Shown: one piece after another, positions 11,490 through 23,108 of the stretch
Position numbering within the stretch: the first letter of the stretch is position 1
How the letters are laid out: the number at the start of each line of letters is the position of its first letter
DNA from: Marsupella aquatica
Taxonomy: Eukaryota; Marchantiophyta
NCBI GenBank assembly: GCA_973895155.1
Contig: OZ316894.1
Coordinates: 4,712,001 to 4,776,000 of the forward strand
Reading direction: 5' to 3'
DNA: 64,000 nucleotides
Translations under genes and position numbers: made by a program
The notes under the pieces: model-generated
Seen by the model: the letters and a program-made list of their open reading frames with translations, nothing else
What the model was told of the DNA's origin: nothing
Databases searched by the model: none

Positions 11490-14400
11490 TGCTCCTTCCC
11501 TCACGCCGAGTCAATCATCCCCATCAGCCCCACATTATAGTCAGTAAAGATACCTCCAAAGCACTGCACACAAAGTGACCAGCACTTCTGTGCATGCAAA
11601 CATCCCACAAACAGGTGTGGAATGGACTCAGAGATGTCAGGGCACAATTTGCACTCTCCATTACCCTTGCCAATCTTCATTGCCCTCACCCCAGTGAAAA
11701 GCCTCGATGCCACAACCCTCCAAAGAAAGGTCTTAGCCCGCATTGAGATGTCCGAGCCCCAGATCCCAGCCCAGCCCACTCTCCATTCAAACTCTGTCTT
11801 CAAAATCCCCCACGGTCTGTTCAGGCTCTCTAAGTCCTTCACTTCTGGCCTCAGAAGCAAATATGCTCTCTTATTTTGTAATTTGAAAATTCTCAGCAAT
11901 GTAGCGCTGTCAGTCCAGCACTAGCACGCAGGGCCCGGATCGTACCCCCATTTGCATTGTGTAGTACTTGTCAGCATCACCATAAATCTTTGTCCCAAAA
12001 TCATATGCTCGCTTGTAAAGCCCCTTAGATGTGCCCATCTCTCCGTCATCACTCTCCAACCAGTCCCATCCCTCGACCACAGGTCCTGGATTCTCCTAAG
12101 GCCCAAACGGCCACAAATACAGTCACTACTGCCATCTCTTCTCTACTCCACGATTGGGATCCCTTCGTGTAGCGAAGCAAATCTCCAATCGACCATCTGC
12201 CCGACACTGTTTCAGTTGGGCAAAATATCAGATGTGCTCTCAACAATTCCCACGCTTTCCAGAGTCCCCTTGTGTACGCCAGACCATGCCATGCCCCAGG
12301 GCTGCACAACAGCATCTTGTCCTGAAATGTGTACCCATTTCCTCTAACCACTTTATAGTTGGCCCAACCAATCAGATTTAGATTTACAGCAAACATCTTA
12401 GCCCATTCTGAGTCGGGGTGGTCCAAAGCTCTAGTGAACCATTTTGAAAGCAGCGCATCCGAGTGAGTTTGGAAGTCTTTAAAACCAGGTCCCCCATCCA
12501 CTTTAGGTCTTGATATGCAAGCCCGCGAGACCAGTGGCACCCTTCTTCCCCCTTCCTTGTTATGTCCCCACAGAAAATCCCTACACAAAGCTGTCATCTT
12601 CCGTGCCAGACTCGTTGACGCCTTCATGAACATGGTGTGGTATATTGGTATTGCTAGTAAAATGTGTCTGACCAGAAGCGATTGCCCCGTAAAAGTTAGC
12701 ATCGATCTTATTGGACCAAGCAGATAATCTCTTACCAATCTTATCTAAGCAGAAACTATGCAGCTGTTCCGTCTTCAAATCTACACCAAAGGTGCCCCCA
12801 GATACTTTTGGAGCTCACCCCTAGCACTAATTACACACCTTGTGTTACTCAGCCAGCTGGGAATAACCAACATTGTTAGCAGTATCATAATATATTTGTG
12901 TAAATTAACCCTAGCCCCAGTTGCCGACTCATAGCATTGAATTGCCACCTTTGCCCTTTGAATGCTTCTTTCTGTCGCAGGTATGAACATCCCCAGATCA
13001 TCCTCAAAGAATCTATAGCAAACAATAAGTTGTCGAGAAACCTGAATCCCATCTAACCGCCCAACCCCAATTTCAGCATCCATATAATTCATCAAGGGTT
13101 GCATTGAAATGACAAAAAGAAGCAGCAAAAATGGGCAGCCCTGCCTTACCCCCTGGCTCAAACCTATTTTTGTAGAGATCATCCCGTTCACACGGGCGTT
13201 CACATATACCTCGAAGATGCCTGCAACAACAATGCCTACACTAGCCTAATGAACTGCCCGCTTATTCTCAACATATGCATAGATTCACATATATAACTCT
13301 GGTCTACCCTATCGAAGGCCTTCTCAAAATCAAGCTTAAGAAATAACGCTTCTACTCTACGATTCTTTGCTCAGTCAAACATTAATCAGGCTAGGGAGAT
13401 GTTTTCAAGTATGTTCCTTCTTGGGATAAAACCGGTTTGTTGAGGGCTGATTAGCCTTGGCAGAATGCGAATTAATCTTAGTGCTAGAATCTTGGCAATT
13501 AACTTGTATATTGTATTCAACATGGTGAGTGGTCTCCAATCTCTCAGAAATCTCTTGTCTGGCTTCTTCAGGATAAATTTAATCATTCCTTCTTTGAGCC
13601 CAATAGCCATGTTGCCTGTCAACCAGAATTCCTGCACCCTTGCTACCAGATCCCCTTGCATAAATTCCCAGCATGCTTGATATACTTCCACCATGAGCCC
13701 ATCTGGACCAGGCGCCTTATCCTTAGGCAGCATCCACATTACCTCTTTTTATTTCCTTATTCGTTGGTAGTCTTTCCAGCATGTTTATCTCCGCTATGGT
13801 GAGAGTACACCTCGTGTGTGCCAATAGCTTTCTTCTTGCACTCAATGTTTCTGCCTTCTCTTCTCTGGAAGGCTCACCAGGTGCATAAAGTTCCATGCAA
13901 GTCTTCTCAAGTTCTCTCAATATCATCACAGGATCCATGATCTCCCCTCCTCCTTCCAGCGATAAACATTTCATTGCCTCCCTTTCACGTTTAGCCTTGA
14001 CTGTCGCAAAGTAAAACCGTGAAGGTTCATCACCCTCACCCAACCATTTGATTCGTGCTAACCTCCTTCCTATGTGTGCCTCCTCCAGTTCAGTTGCATG
14101 TAATTGATCTTCCGTGTCTATATACTCTCTCAGCTCTTCTTTTGCATACTCGTCCAGAATTGTTGTTTTCAGCACTCTTAGCTGGTTACGCAATAAAAGC
14201 AATTCTTCCTCTCTTTTCTTTGGCAATGCCTGCTTCTCAATATATTTCCATCTCAGGTTCTAGCTTGCTTTATCAAAAGCGCGAATTGGTTAAGAACAGT
14301 CCCCCTTTCCCTCAATCCACGTTGCTTTCAGTATCTCCACCATTCCTTCCATCCTAACCAAAGCAAGGTTAGCCTTGAATAGAGACCTCCTCACCCCCAC

Positions 14401-16690
14401 GGTCCCACCTGGCCTTTCCTCTATCATCTGTATACACAGTGCCACAGGATTGTGATCCGAGAGTGTTGAACCCCCATCATGCTTCGATCCAACAATTGAT
14501 GAATCCAGCCTCCATTGTCGCTACAATAGAACCTATCTAGATGCGATTGTGTCATATTCCCGTTCCTAGTCCTTTGCCAAGTGAAACAAGCCCCCTCGCC
14601 TATCCCTTGAGCAGCCATGCATCCACCAGATTGAATCATACCTTCAGGAATCGCTAAAACTCTCCTTCCCTGCCCTTTATCAATGGTGAGTTACCAGTCG
14701 AATCCTCACTGAACTCCGTCATATTAAAGTCACCACATACAATCCAGTTGGCTTGCGGTAGTTGCATCTTAAGTTTGTGCTAGAGTGCGGCTCTTTGTCG
14801 TGAAGAATTCGGTGCATACACACTCAAAATTCCGAAATGGCAATCCTCATACTCAACTATCACCCATACCGCCCTCCCCAATTCCACGACACCAGAAGAA
14901 ATCAACCTGAGAGCCGAATGGATGAGTAAAGTTGTTCCTCCCCTGCCCTCGTCCGGTGCTGAAGTTATACTCTGGTATGCAGGCATAATTGCTCGTAGTG
15001 CCATGGCAAGTCAGAACTGGTCTGCCTTAATCTCTTGTAGTGCCAGGATTTCTATCCTATCTCCCCTTGATTCAATCCATTTTTTCACAGCATTCTTCTT
15101 GTTGGGCTCACATAGCCCATAGACATTCCATGACACAACCCTTAACATTCCTTCCTCTTCACTCTTATATCCCGCCCTCCCCTCCCGTTTTCTTCAACTA
15201 TATACGTCTCTTGCCTCCTAATGAAGTACCACAACCCACACTCCCAGACCTGCGCTGTCTAGGTGTAGCAACAACAATCTCCCCCGTACGTTTCCTCCAT
15301 CTGTGTATCCACAATTAGTAGTGAAGAGTCCACAATTCTGTTGACCCATCATCAATGGGCACATCAACAACATCTCTTGTCACTCCCTCCCTCTTACCAG
15401 CCTGCTCTCTTGCATGTCCCTTCCCTGCAGGAGATAGATCACTGTGTGAGAACAACAGCGATCGTCATTTTTTAGAATCATGCACCAACTTATCTCTCTT
15501 AGGTGCTGGCGGAGTTCTCTTGTTAAGATTTCTTGCTCTTTCCTTTCCTTTATTGGATACATACGCTTCATACTTAGACATTTCCATGTTAGTGTCTCCA
15601 TGATATGAAAACATCTCCATCTCCACATGATCACTAGGCGCACCAGTACTCCCTCCCGTCCCTGCAAGGGCCACCCCTGAGCCCACCAGGTCAAAATTGC
15701 TTGCCCTCGCATCCAGCAAGGAGGGAACCACATCAATTGGTATCTCCTCAACAGGTGGCGCCTCCCTCTCAGTGCCCGTCAACTGCAAAGTGGCCCCCAC
15801 ATCACAGTCCTCCACACCCAGTTCTTTTGTTGACCCTCCTTTCTTCTCACCCAGGTTAGGGGGAGAAGAAATCCCCTCGTTTCACACCAGCAATTCAATC
15901 ACCACAATATCCGCTGCTACTGTATCTTCCTCTCTGGGTGCCACTGTTACAACACCAAGCCTCACTCACAGGTTCACTGCCAGTTGCGTTCTCAGCACCT
16001 CATCCGGGTCTCCATCTGCTACCGCATCCAATTCCTCTAGAGTGCCCACTAAATCCTCATTGTCATTCTCCTGATCCGCCTCTGTAGCCACATCTCTCCC
16101 CTCCCTGCATTCTTTGGCTAGGTGTCTTTTCTTATTGCATCTGAAACAATGATATGGGATATTCTTTAACAGGAGTGGTTGCCAGATTACTATGTCCTCC
16201 CGGATTACCACCCGTGCGCTCCGAGGCACCTCGCGTTCAGTGTCCCACAATATGCACGCCCTATCATGTGGGTAGGAGCTATAGTCATCTCCCTGAATAT
16301 AATGCAACAATTTTCCCAATGATTCAGCAATTTTCATCCTGCATCCTTCTAGAATCAATGCCCAAAATGGGAGCTCTATCCATACCAGCAACTTAGTAAA
16401 CTTCTCTGTCTGGATATCAAATGATAGATCCCACAAAAATGTGTATACCAGTTTTTGTTCCAGAAACCACGGAGTTGTTGCTAGTGCCAAATCCCCGTGA
16501 TCAACATTTTTTTGAATACCACCATATAAAAACTTTTCCCTACAAATTTCACTTGCAGAATAGGCCAGTTTCGTTCTTCAACCATTACAGCCATTATCCA
16601 AGCTCGGAAAATAGGAAGCATAGGGGTCCAATCCGTGAAATAGCACATCAGAAAACAATTGTATGCCCTCATAGGCCAAATTAAAATTAA
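11490..16690 (-). mobile_element. Degenerate L1-type (APE) LINE retrotransposon
   Basis: On the minus strand the parts lie in the order of a plant L1 element. ORF1 remnant at 16680-15380: a DUF4283-like segment and a CCHC zinc knuckle CFRCNKKRHLAKEC (C-x2-C-x4-H-x4-C), then a hydrophilic linker. ORF2 begins at an ATG at 15148 with MLRVVSWN and LQEIK, the start of an APE-type endonuclease; further endonuclease blocks lie at 15004-14430 (VCGDFNMTEF, then HLDRFYCSD). The linker to RT is at 14226-13723. RT blocks follow: KAPGPDG, LRDWRPLTMLN, QQTGFIPRRN, GVRQGCP and the catalytic box as FFEDD instead of FADD/YADD. A zinc-binding zf-RVT tail ends near 11501. In-frame stops (one after ADQF in the endonuclease) and frameshifts break both ORFs, so it cannot act on its own. 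The true ends and target-site duplication were not located. Confidence 0.9.
12049..13739 (-). pseudogene. LINE reverse transcriptase, broken
   Basis: This is the RT region of the L1-type element in three open segments, 13739-13386, 13203-12781 and 12738-12049, separated by frameshifts. Recognised motifs are DKAPGPDGLMVEVYQ, the fingers block ILKKPDKR..RDWRPLTMLN, the QQTGFIP block, SQGVRQGCP and the DD box (FFEDDLGMF). Leu-rich connection and thumb-like sequence follows. The catalytic Asp pair is kept but the residue before it is Glu, consistent with decay. Confidence 0.85.
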
Positions 16691-18255
16691 AATAACAACA
16701 AAACAAAAATGAACTAGGAAGACTGAAACAAAGATTCGCCATAATTATAGCAATGTCGGATAAAATCTGACAACCTTTGTGGTCGACAACCTCTGTGGTC
16801 TAGGATATACGTAGAAGCTTTCAAAAACTTCATACTATGTAAGGGGCTAAAACAGGCCCTGCCCCTCTCACCCACTGAACCACTATGTGAGGAATTGTTT
16901 TTTTTTGGTTTTTATCTTGGAGAGAATATCTTACTTAAAATAGGATTGTGAAATATACATATAGGATATGGGAGGGATTGTGAATGCCATGTAAAGCATA
17001 ACAAAAATTGTAAACATGTGCAAAATAGCGAGAATGATTTATAAGACCTATATACAAAGTACATGAAATGCTATTTGATTTACATGACTGTAAAGATCAC
17101 ATCAGTCCGATTAGATAAACATATGTTTCCTCCTTCCAGATTCCGAGTCAGTCCTTAGGCACATGTTTTTCCAATTAAGCATATTTGTTCTAAATGAGTG
17201 CTGACATTCCGTTGAGGTGTTGTTGGAAGGTGTGATTGCCTCCCATATCCTAAGTGAATATTTAAATAATACTTTCCTCTGCTGTTGTCATCTCCAGAGA
17301 TAGATATTATCTAGTGTTGGCAATTCCTATAAAGATATAGCATACTCATCATGGAACATGCTAGATGTTTTGTCTTGTAGTGATCTGTAAGTAGGATAAC
17401 ATATGAGAGTAAACATATTCTACATATTAAGAGTAAGTGGGACAAAAATAATATAAATAGAGCACATCCAAAGAAAAACACATAATGACCAATAAGAAGT
17501 ACAGTGGAGTTCCATGTGAGAAGTGCAGTCAAGTTTCATGGCACAAAGGTATGTGCACTTATTAGTTCAATGTACTTTATCAATAACACCCAATTAAATA
17601 AAACCATTAACTTAGGAAAGAATAGCATGAGAGTAACTTAAGACACTATGTGTCCAAGTTATTTATAATCATTTACCTCACTCACAAGAACAATTTATAC
17701 TTGAAATCTAAGAGATAACAAAGATTATAAATTAAGGGGGCTGCCAAAATAAGTTCAAAACACTCTATGATACCATGAAATAAAGGGGTCCAGAAATTAA
17801 TTAAAAATCTAAATAACACAAATGATGCCCCTTGATAAGGCACATTGAAATAAAAATACATGACATGCAAAATCTAAATAAGACAAAATATGAAGGTGGA
17901 TTCACATATAGCATACTCATCCTGGATATACAAATCTTGACACTACTACAATAATGTTTAACACTTCTATATGGTCAATCCACTTTTCAATATTTTGTCT
18001 TACTAATAATTCTTTTGTATATTTGTACTTTAATGTGACTTAACAAGGTGCACCACTTGTATAATTTATACATAAGTGTTTTTGATCTTCCTATGCTTGG
18101 ATGTGCCTAACAAGTTGCACCACTTGTATAATTTGAACTTTAGATTACTTTGGCACCGCTCTATGTGTTTTTAAATCTATGCTAGGCTCTCATTCCTATA
18201 TACCTATATATATTGCATTCACCCCCTTTAACCAAATTTATTGAATTTCTACCAA
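16691..18255. other. AT-rich intergenic segment
   Basis: No gene seen. The left end may belong to the 5' untranslated region of the LINE. A local near-repeat 'acaaggtgcaccacttgtata' / 'acaagttgcaccacttgtata' occurs at about 18042 and 18108, in similar contexts about 66 bp apart. Confidence 0.5.
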
Positions 18256-18259
18256 TTCT

Positions 18260-19690
18260 AGTGAATGAGAGTCGCGGAACTCGACTACCTTAACACTTAG
18301 CTCCGGCGTCGTTTACTCCAATGCCGAGCTCCCTTATGGTCCAGGCGCGGATAGGTCACCCGGGGAGGACTTAACATGGGGAGGCTCGTGGGCAATGAGA
18401 TGTGACACTAGCGAAGGCAAGGCGCCAAGGTGGTGACACACACTAAGGACTTAGACTAGATTAGAGCTGGTCGGGTCAAGGGGAAAGGACCGGGCTCAAG
18501 GGGTCCGGACGGACTTTGAGTTCTGAGGGCTTGAGTGAGAACTCCTCTTGGGCCCAAGGCCAATGGAGTTGACGCCATGGGCAACGGATGCTTGGGGCTC
18601 GAGTTATGACCCGATCCGGGTTTGGCCAATCGGGGGTCCCGTGCGGCGATGAGATATGAGGGCCTAGGCATGAGCACTGGGTCGGCCTGATCATAACGAG
18701 CTAAGGCACTCCGTTTGCGGACGCCTAACGAGAAAATTATGGGCGTTGCCAGTTGGTGGCGCCCAGACATGCGGGAGAGGATCCGGGTTGGGGCCCAAAA
18801 GGTTGAGGACCAAAGTTGGTCCGGGGGTGGCAGGTCTCCATAAGTATATATGAGGGGAGTGGTGTCTCCCTAGGGGCTAAAGGCAAGCCGAAGTCGTGAG
18901 TTGCGACTGTCGCGACACTAAAAAAAAACATCAAACGAAAATGACGATAACTTCCCAACGGGAAGTTAGTTGGAGGACTTCTTGGGTGCGTTGGAAAACT
19001 CTCAAGGAGGACTACATCCTCTTGAGCTCATCTGGGCCTGGGGGTGCCGTAAGTTCTTGAGGTTTGCGGGTGTTATCACACCCGCTTGCCAAATCTTACC
19101 GAAACAACAGCCAAGCGCGTTCAGAGTCTCAAGGGAGCTTGCGTTGGGGAAGCAAGGCCGAGTAGGCGTGGAAGTTGAGTTCCAAGGGCACTTGGCCCCT
19201 AGACCATCAGTGAGGCGAGAACCAAGAGTTGTTGGGACAAGTTTAGGACAAGCTTTAGAACAAACTACGCTATTTGGGCCATGAGCATGTCCTGGGGTCA
19301 GGGCGGTCAGTTGGTGATGGATAAGTACAAGGAGGAACCCGGGCCACGCCCAAGGAAGGAGCTGTTCTGGACAAACAGTGAACGTGGGTTCTGGCTTATG
19401 ACATCGAGAGGACTCACTGACCCATTTACCAATGTCTGTTGAGCTTGAGTTAAGATGTTAGACTTGTGGAATTCTAGATCCCGAAGGGCTATTTACCGAG
19501 GTGTTTGGTTGCTTGTGCAAACTGTTGAGTAACAATCGTGTTAGAGAACAAATGCGACTTCGTATGGGAGGGGATGTTGGTGGTGCAAAAGGCACTAGAT
19601 TGCTTGCTAGAAATATTTCATGGAAGCTTTCGGGCACCAGGGGCACTTAGGCATGGGTGCCGAGATTGGTGAGGACGCAGGGTGACAAGG
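18260..19690. other. GC-rich island of unknown nature
   Basis: Base composition rises sharply against the AT-rich flanks and returns to AT-rich after about 19690. No frame has a recognisable protein domain. A TATA-like 'aagtatatatgag' occurs at about 18841. The abrupt borders suggest an inserted element such as a solo LTR or a foreign or rearranged segment, but I found no convincing terminal repeats, primer-binding site or target duplication. Confidence 0.45.
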
Positions 19691-19775
19691 TTCACCACTA
19701 TGAGAGACAAAATTGATACTTTGAGGTGCAGATGACTCCTCCTTTAAGTCATTCTCAAACTTTTATTTGCTGAGC

Positions 19776-19899
19776 TTCTGATTTTTATTGTGACTACCTA
19801 AGTCAAGGGAAGATCTTTTGTATCTTATTTGCACAATTTCTGATTTTTATTGTGACTACCTAAGTCAAGGGAAGATCTTTTGTATCTTATTTGCACAAT
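19776..19899. repeat. 62-bp tandem duplication
   Basis: The segment beginning 'ttctgatttttattgtgact' and ending in 'cttatttgcacaa' occurs twice in direct succession (19776-19837 and 19838-19899). The copies look identical, so the duplication is recent or an assembly effect. Confidence 0.85.
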
Positions 19900-22800
19900 T
19901 TTAGATTGATTTGGATGTCATTAAAGCAAGTGAGAATACCTTATGTGCACACTATTTCAAGACTAAACACTAAACCACTGGCAAATACTAGACTGATATT
20001 ATATCTTGCAATGCACAACCTAATAGCATCTCACCAGGGACTGCAAACTGCCGTGTGTTATATCTTGCAAAGGATGGATCGCTTCAAGCATCACCATCAC
20101 ATCCTAGTATTGTATTTGGTACAGCACAAAACTCTACTTTGTGAATTTGAGACCTTACATTCATCTGGCAGCTTCCCCCAAGTTAAGATTTAGGAGCTCT
20201 TGAGCTGCCCACATTAAATGATTTAATCATCTTACTATATAATCCCAATCTGAAGCTACTATGCAGGGGCGGACTGTCTGGAGTGAAGCTCCTAGACCGC
20301 GACTTTGGGGATAACTAAATTTGGGGTGTGGGTGAAAAACAGGGAGTGATATGCTGTGACAGAGCATGTTGAATCAGTAAATGCAACTTTCGCAAGGAAA
20401 AGCTACTTTTAATGACTATGGTCCGTGACTATCTAACTCAGGGCATGACTGAAGATGGGAGTGCAAACAAAAAATAGACAGGGAATTTAAACTTCCACCA
20501 AAATTTATAAATCAGGAAAAAACAAAGTACAATGAAAGAAAAGAAACAGAGGTCCAAAGAGGACAAACACCAAACAAGGAACAAGAAAAGCAAATGCAAT
20601 CCTAAGATAGGGGGAGAGATGCCAGGGAAACAACAACTCTAAGAAAGGGCATGACTGAAAGTGAGGGTGCAAACATAAAGCAGAAGAGCTGTGATCTCTG
20701 TCTTGCATACTGTCCCTGTCTCTCTCATTGACTCATCTTGGGCCTTCATTTCAGCATTCCTCCGCTCTTCTTACCCACTTCTTATTACTCTAATTTCAGT
20801 TCCCTCTTTGACTGGCCAGACTGTGTTGATGATCCCATCCATTGGCCACCCAGCACATTGCCCAACCTCCACCTTATGTAATGCTTGTACGAGGTTCCTG
20901 TGTCGTGCCAAGTGATGGAAATTCATCCAACTGCGACAGAACAGTGACAGAGGCTTCTGCTATATACTGAGGCATCCCAATGCCTATCCGTAGATACGGG
21001 TTACCTTCGGCAGCTTCCCAAAACATCTGTGATAAGATGTTGCCATTCTTGAATCAAGTCCTTCTACCGCAAATGAAGTCCTTCGTTTCCAAGTTTCATC
21101 CCGTGAATGAATGACAAGGATCAACCAAAGAACTTCTTCAAACGAACGATGGTATTGGAGCAAAAAGAACCATGAAGAACTGATTACACCTTCTGCTTGA
21201 ATGTAGATGGTCACCTGAGAAATAGTGTTCTTAGAACCTCGACTTAGAGGAATCAGTAGTCACTCCGATGTATGCACCAAGCCAATAGAAAATGGGCAGA
21301 AGGGAGACATTGGATTACGAACTTCCAGACATGTAAAAATAATAGTTCTCTCAACGATTGATGCAAAGGATCTTGAGATATCTAAAAAACGATACAAATG
21401 TCAGTCTTCTTACTGTTCACCACTGAGGGCACCAACAATAGACGTATAATGAACTTTCAACTTGGGCTCTTGGAGGAAGAATTCCCGTCTGGTCCTGCAA
21501 AACAAAAACAGCACACCTACCGTTACGATGAACGTAGGAGCTTTGACCGGTTATGTGTGGATGGCAATGCATGCCACCTCTTCTGTAATGCATGCCACCT
21601 CTTCTGTCATTTAGAAGTGCTGTTCCACGAGCTATGAGATAGGGCATCTAATCTTGTAGAATCTACTGGGGAGTAAACCACAAGCTGTGGTATACTTCCC
21701 TAATTATGCCCTATAGAAATTAAAAAAAAAAGTACTTCGAAACACAAATGATGGGAACGGCTCAAATCTACACGACGTTGTCTTTAGCAAACTCATCTCG
21801 AAACGAATTATACTCGATGCTCTGCTGTAAATGGTCGAGCGAACAAGATTGGATTCTCGTCAGAGGTAGATAAAATGAACAGCATTTGCAAGAAGAGAAC
21901 AGGGTTGACAGTTCTTGCGTAATGCATTATGACATGACTTCGATGGTCTCATACCTTCTTGTCTCAAGAGAAGTTAACTCGAAGTGAATTTGTAGAGTGC
22001 CTCAAAAACGTGGTGAGCGCATCAGTCTGGACAACCTATGAGAACATTATCATAACACCTCAGCTCAAATACAAGAAGTTACGACCATAAATCCCAACGA
22101 CGCCTTCGATGTTAGCACACAAGAGATAGTTAGTGTGGACCAGGTAAAAGCTTCAGCAGCTTCCATCCTCCCAACCGATCATTTAGTACCACTCGTCAAT
22201 GCCGTATTGGTGTTTACGTGTCAAGTACTTGACAAAGCAAGTAGTCCACCAAAGGGCTCAACACGACTTTGACAACTCATGTACAGCGCTTCACCTCTTT
22301 CCGCGCTTGAAAACACCATTGCCTCCAATCTAGCACGTCCTTAACAAGAACTTTCATATTTCCTTATTATACAAGAGAGGTACTCCCGGCTGGAAATGAA
22401 ACTTAATCACTCCCGGGTCCAGACTAAAACATACTAAAGATTCAGGCAGCCCTCGGTAACAATTCGCCGGGCCAAAAGGCGATGGGTCCTACCAAATGAA
22501 TACAAGGATGCTTACAAGCTTTAAGAGATAGGCACAGTCCAGTATATACCGTAATTCCAACAGTACAAACATACCGTACATTTCTCAAGCGTATTCAATT
22601 TTCTTGCATTTTACGTGCAGGTAATGATATCCAATACCGACTTGAATGAGCTGCTGTCCAGTACCTATGCCTCTCCACTCACATTAATCGAGTGCTTCCC
22701 TAATTGCACTGGCTGTGGCACCAATGCCGGCTCCAAAAAATGCCCTAATTTTATCTCGAAGCAATTAATCTACTGAATTTATGTGATATCCCGTAACGAT

Positions 22801-23108
22801 GGGATGAACCGCAAAGCAGACAAGGTGTAATTTGCTGCTTGATGCAAAGAAGATGCAACCTTTAACTTGGCTTCAGTTCCACGAAGAAAACTCTGCTAAA
22901 GAATGATTTGACTGCTGCTACAGACAGCACACATCTTCAAATCTTCAAGCTTTCACGTCCCTAGATTTTTTGACTGCCTTGCGCAGTTTTGAACGTGAAA
23001 CCATTGCAGCTTGCATTATAATGACATTCTAAAAGTTACACACAAACCTACAATGTACACAGCCCAAACTGTGCAAGCGGACACGGCCGTGGTCTTTTGA
23101 GCTTGTTT
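19900..23108. other. Intergenic, 3' side of the C3H41 gene
   Basis: No protein-coding gene is recognisable. The right part presumably holds the 3' untranslated region of the minus-strand gene that ends at 23109. A small duplication, 'aatgcatgccacctcttctg', is present at about 21567 and 21587. A short motif near 20287, 'aagctcctagaccgcgact', recurs elsewhere in the window. Confidence 0.4.

Noticed and set aside
18260-19690. LTR retrotransposon call
   Set aside because: No matching second LTR, primer-binding site, polypurine tract or Gag/Pol sequence was seen.
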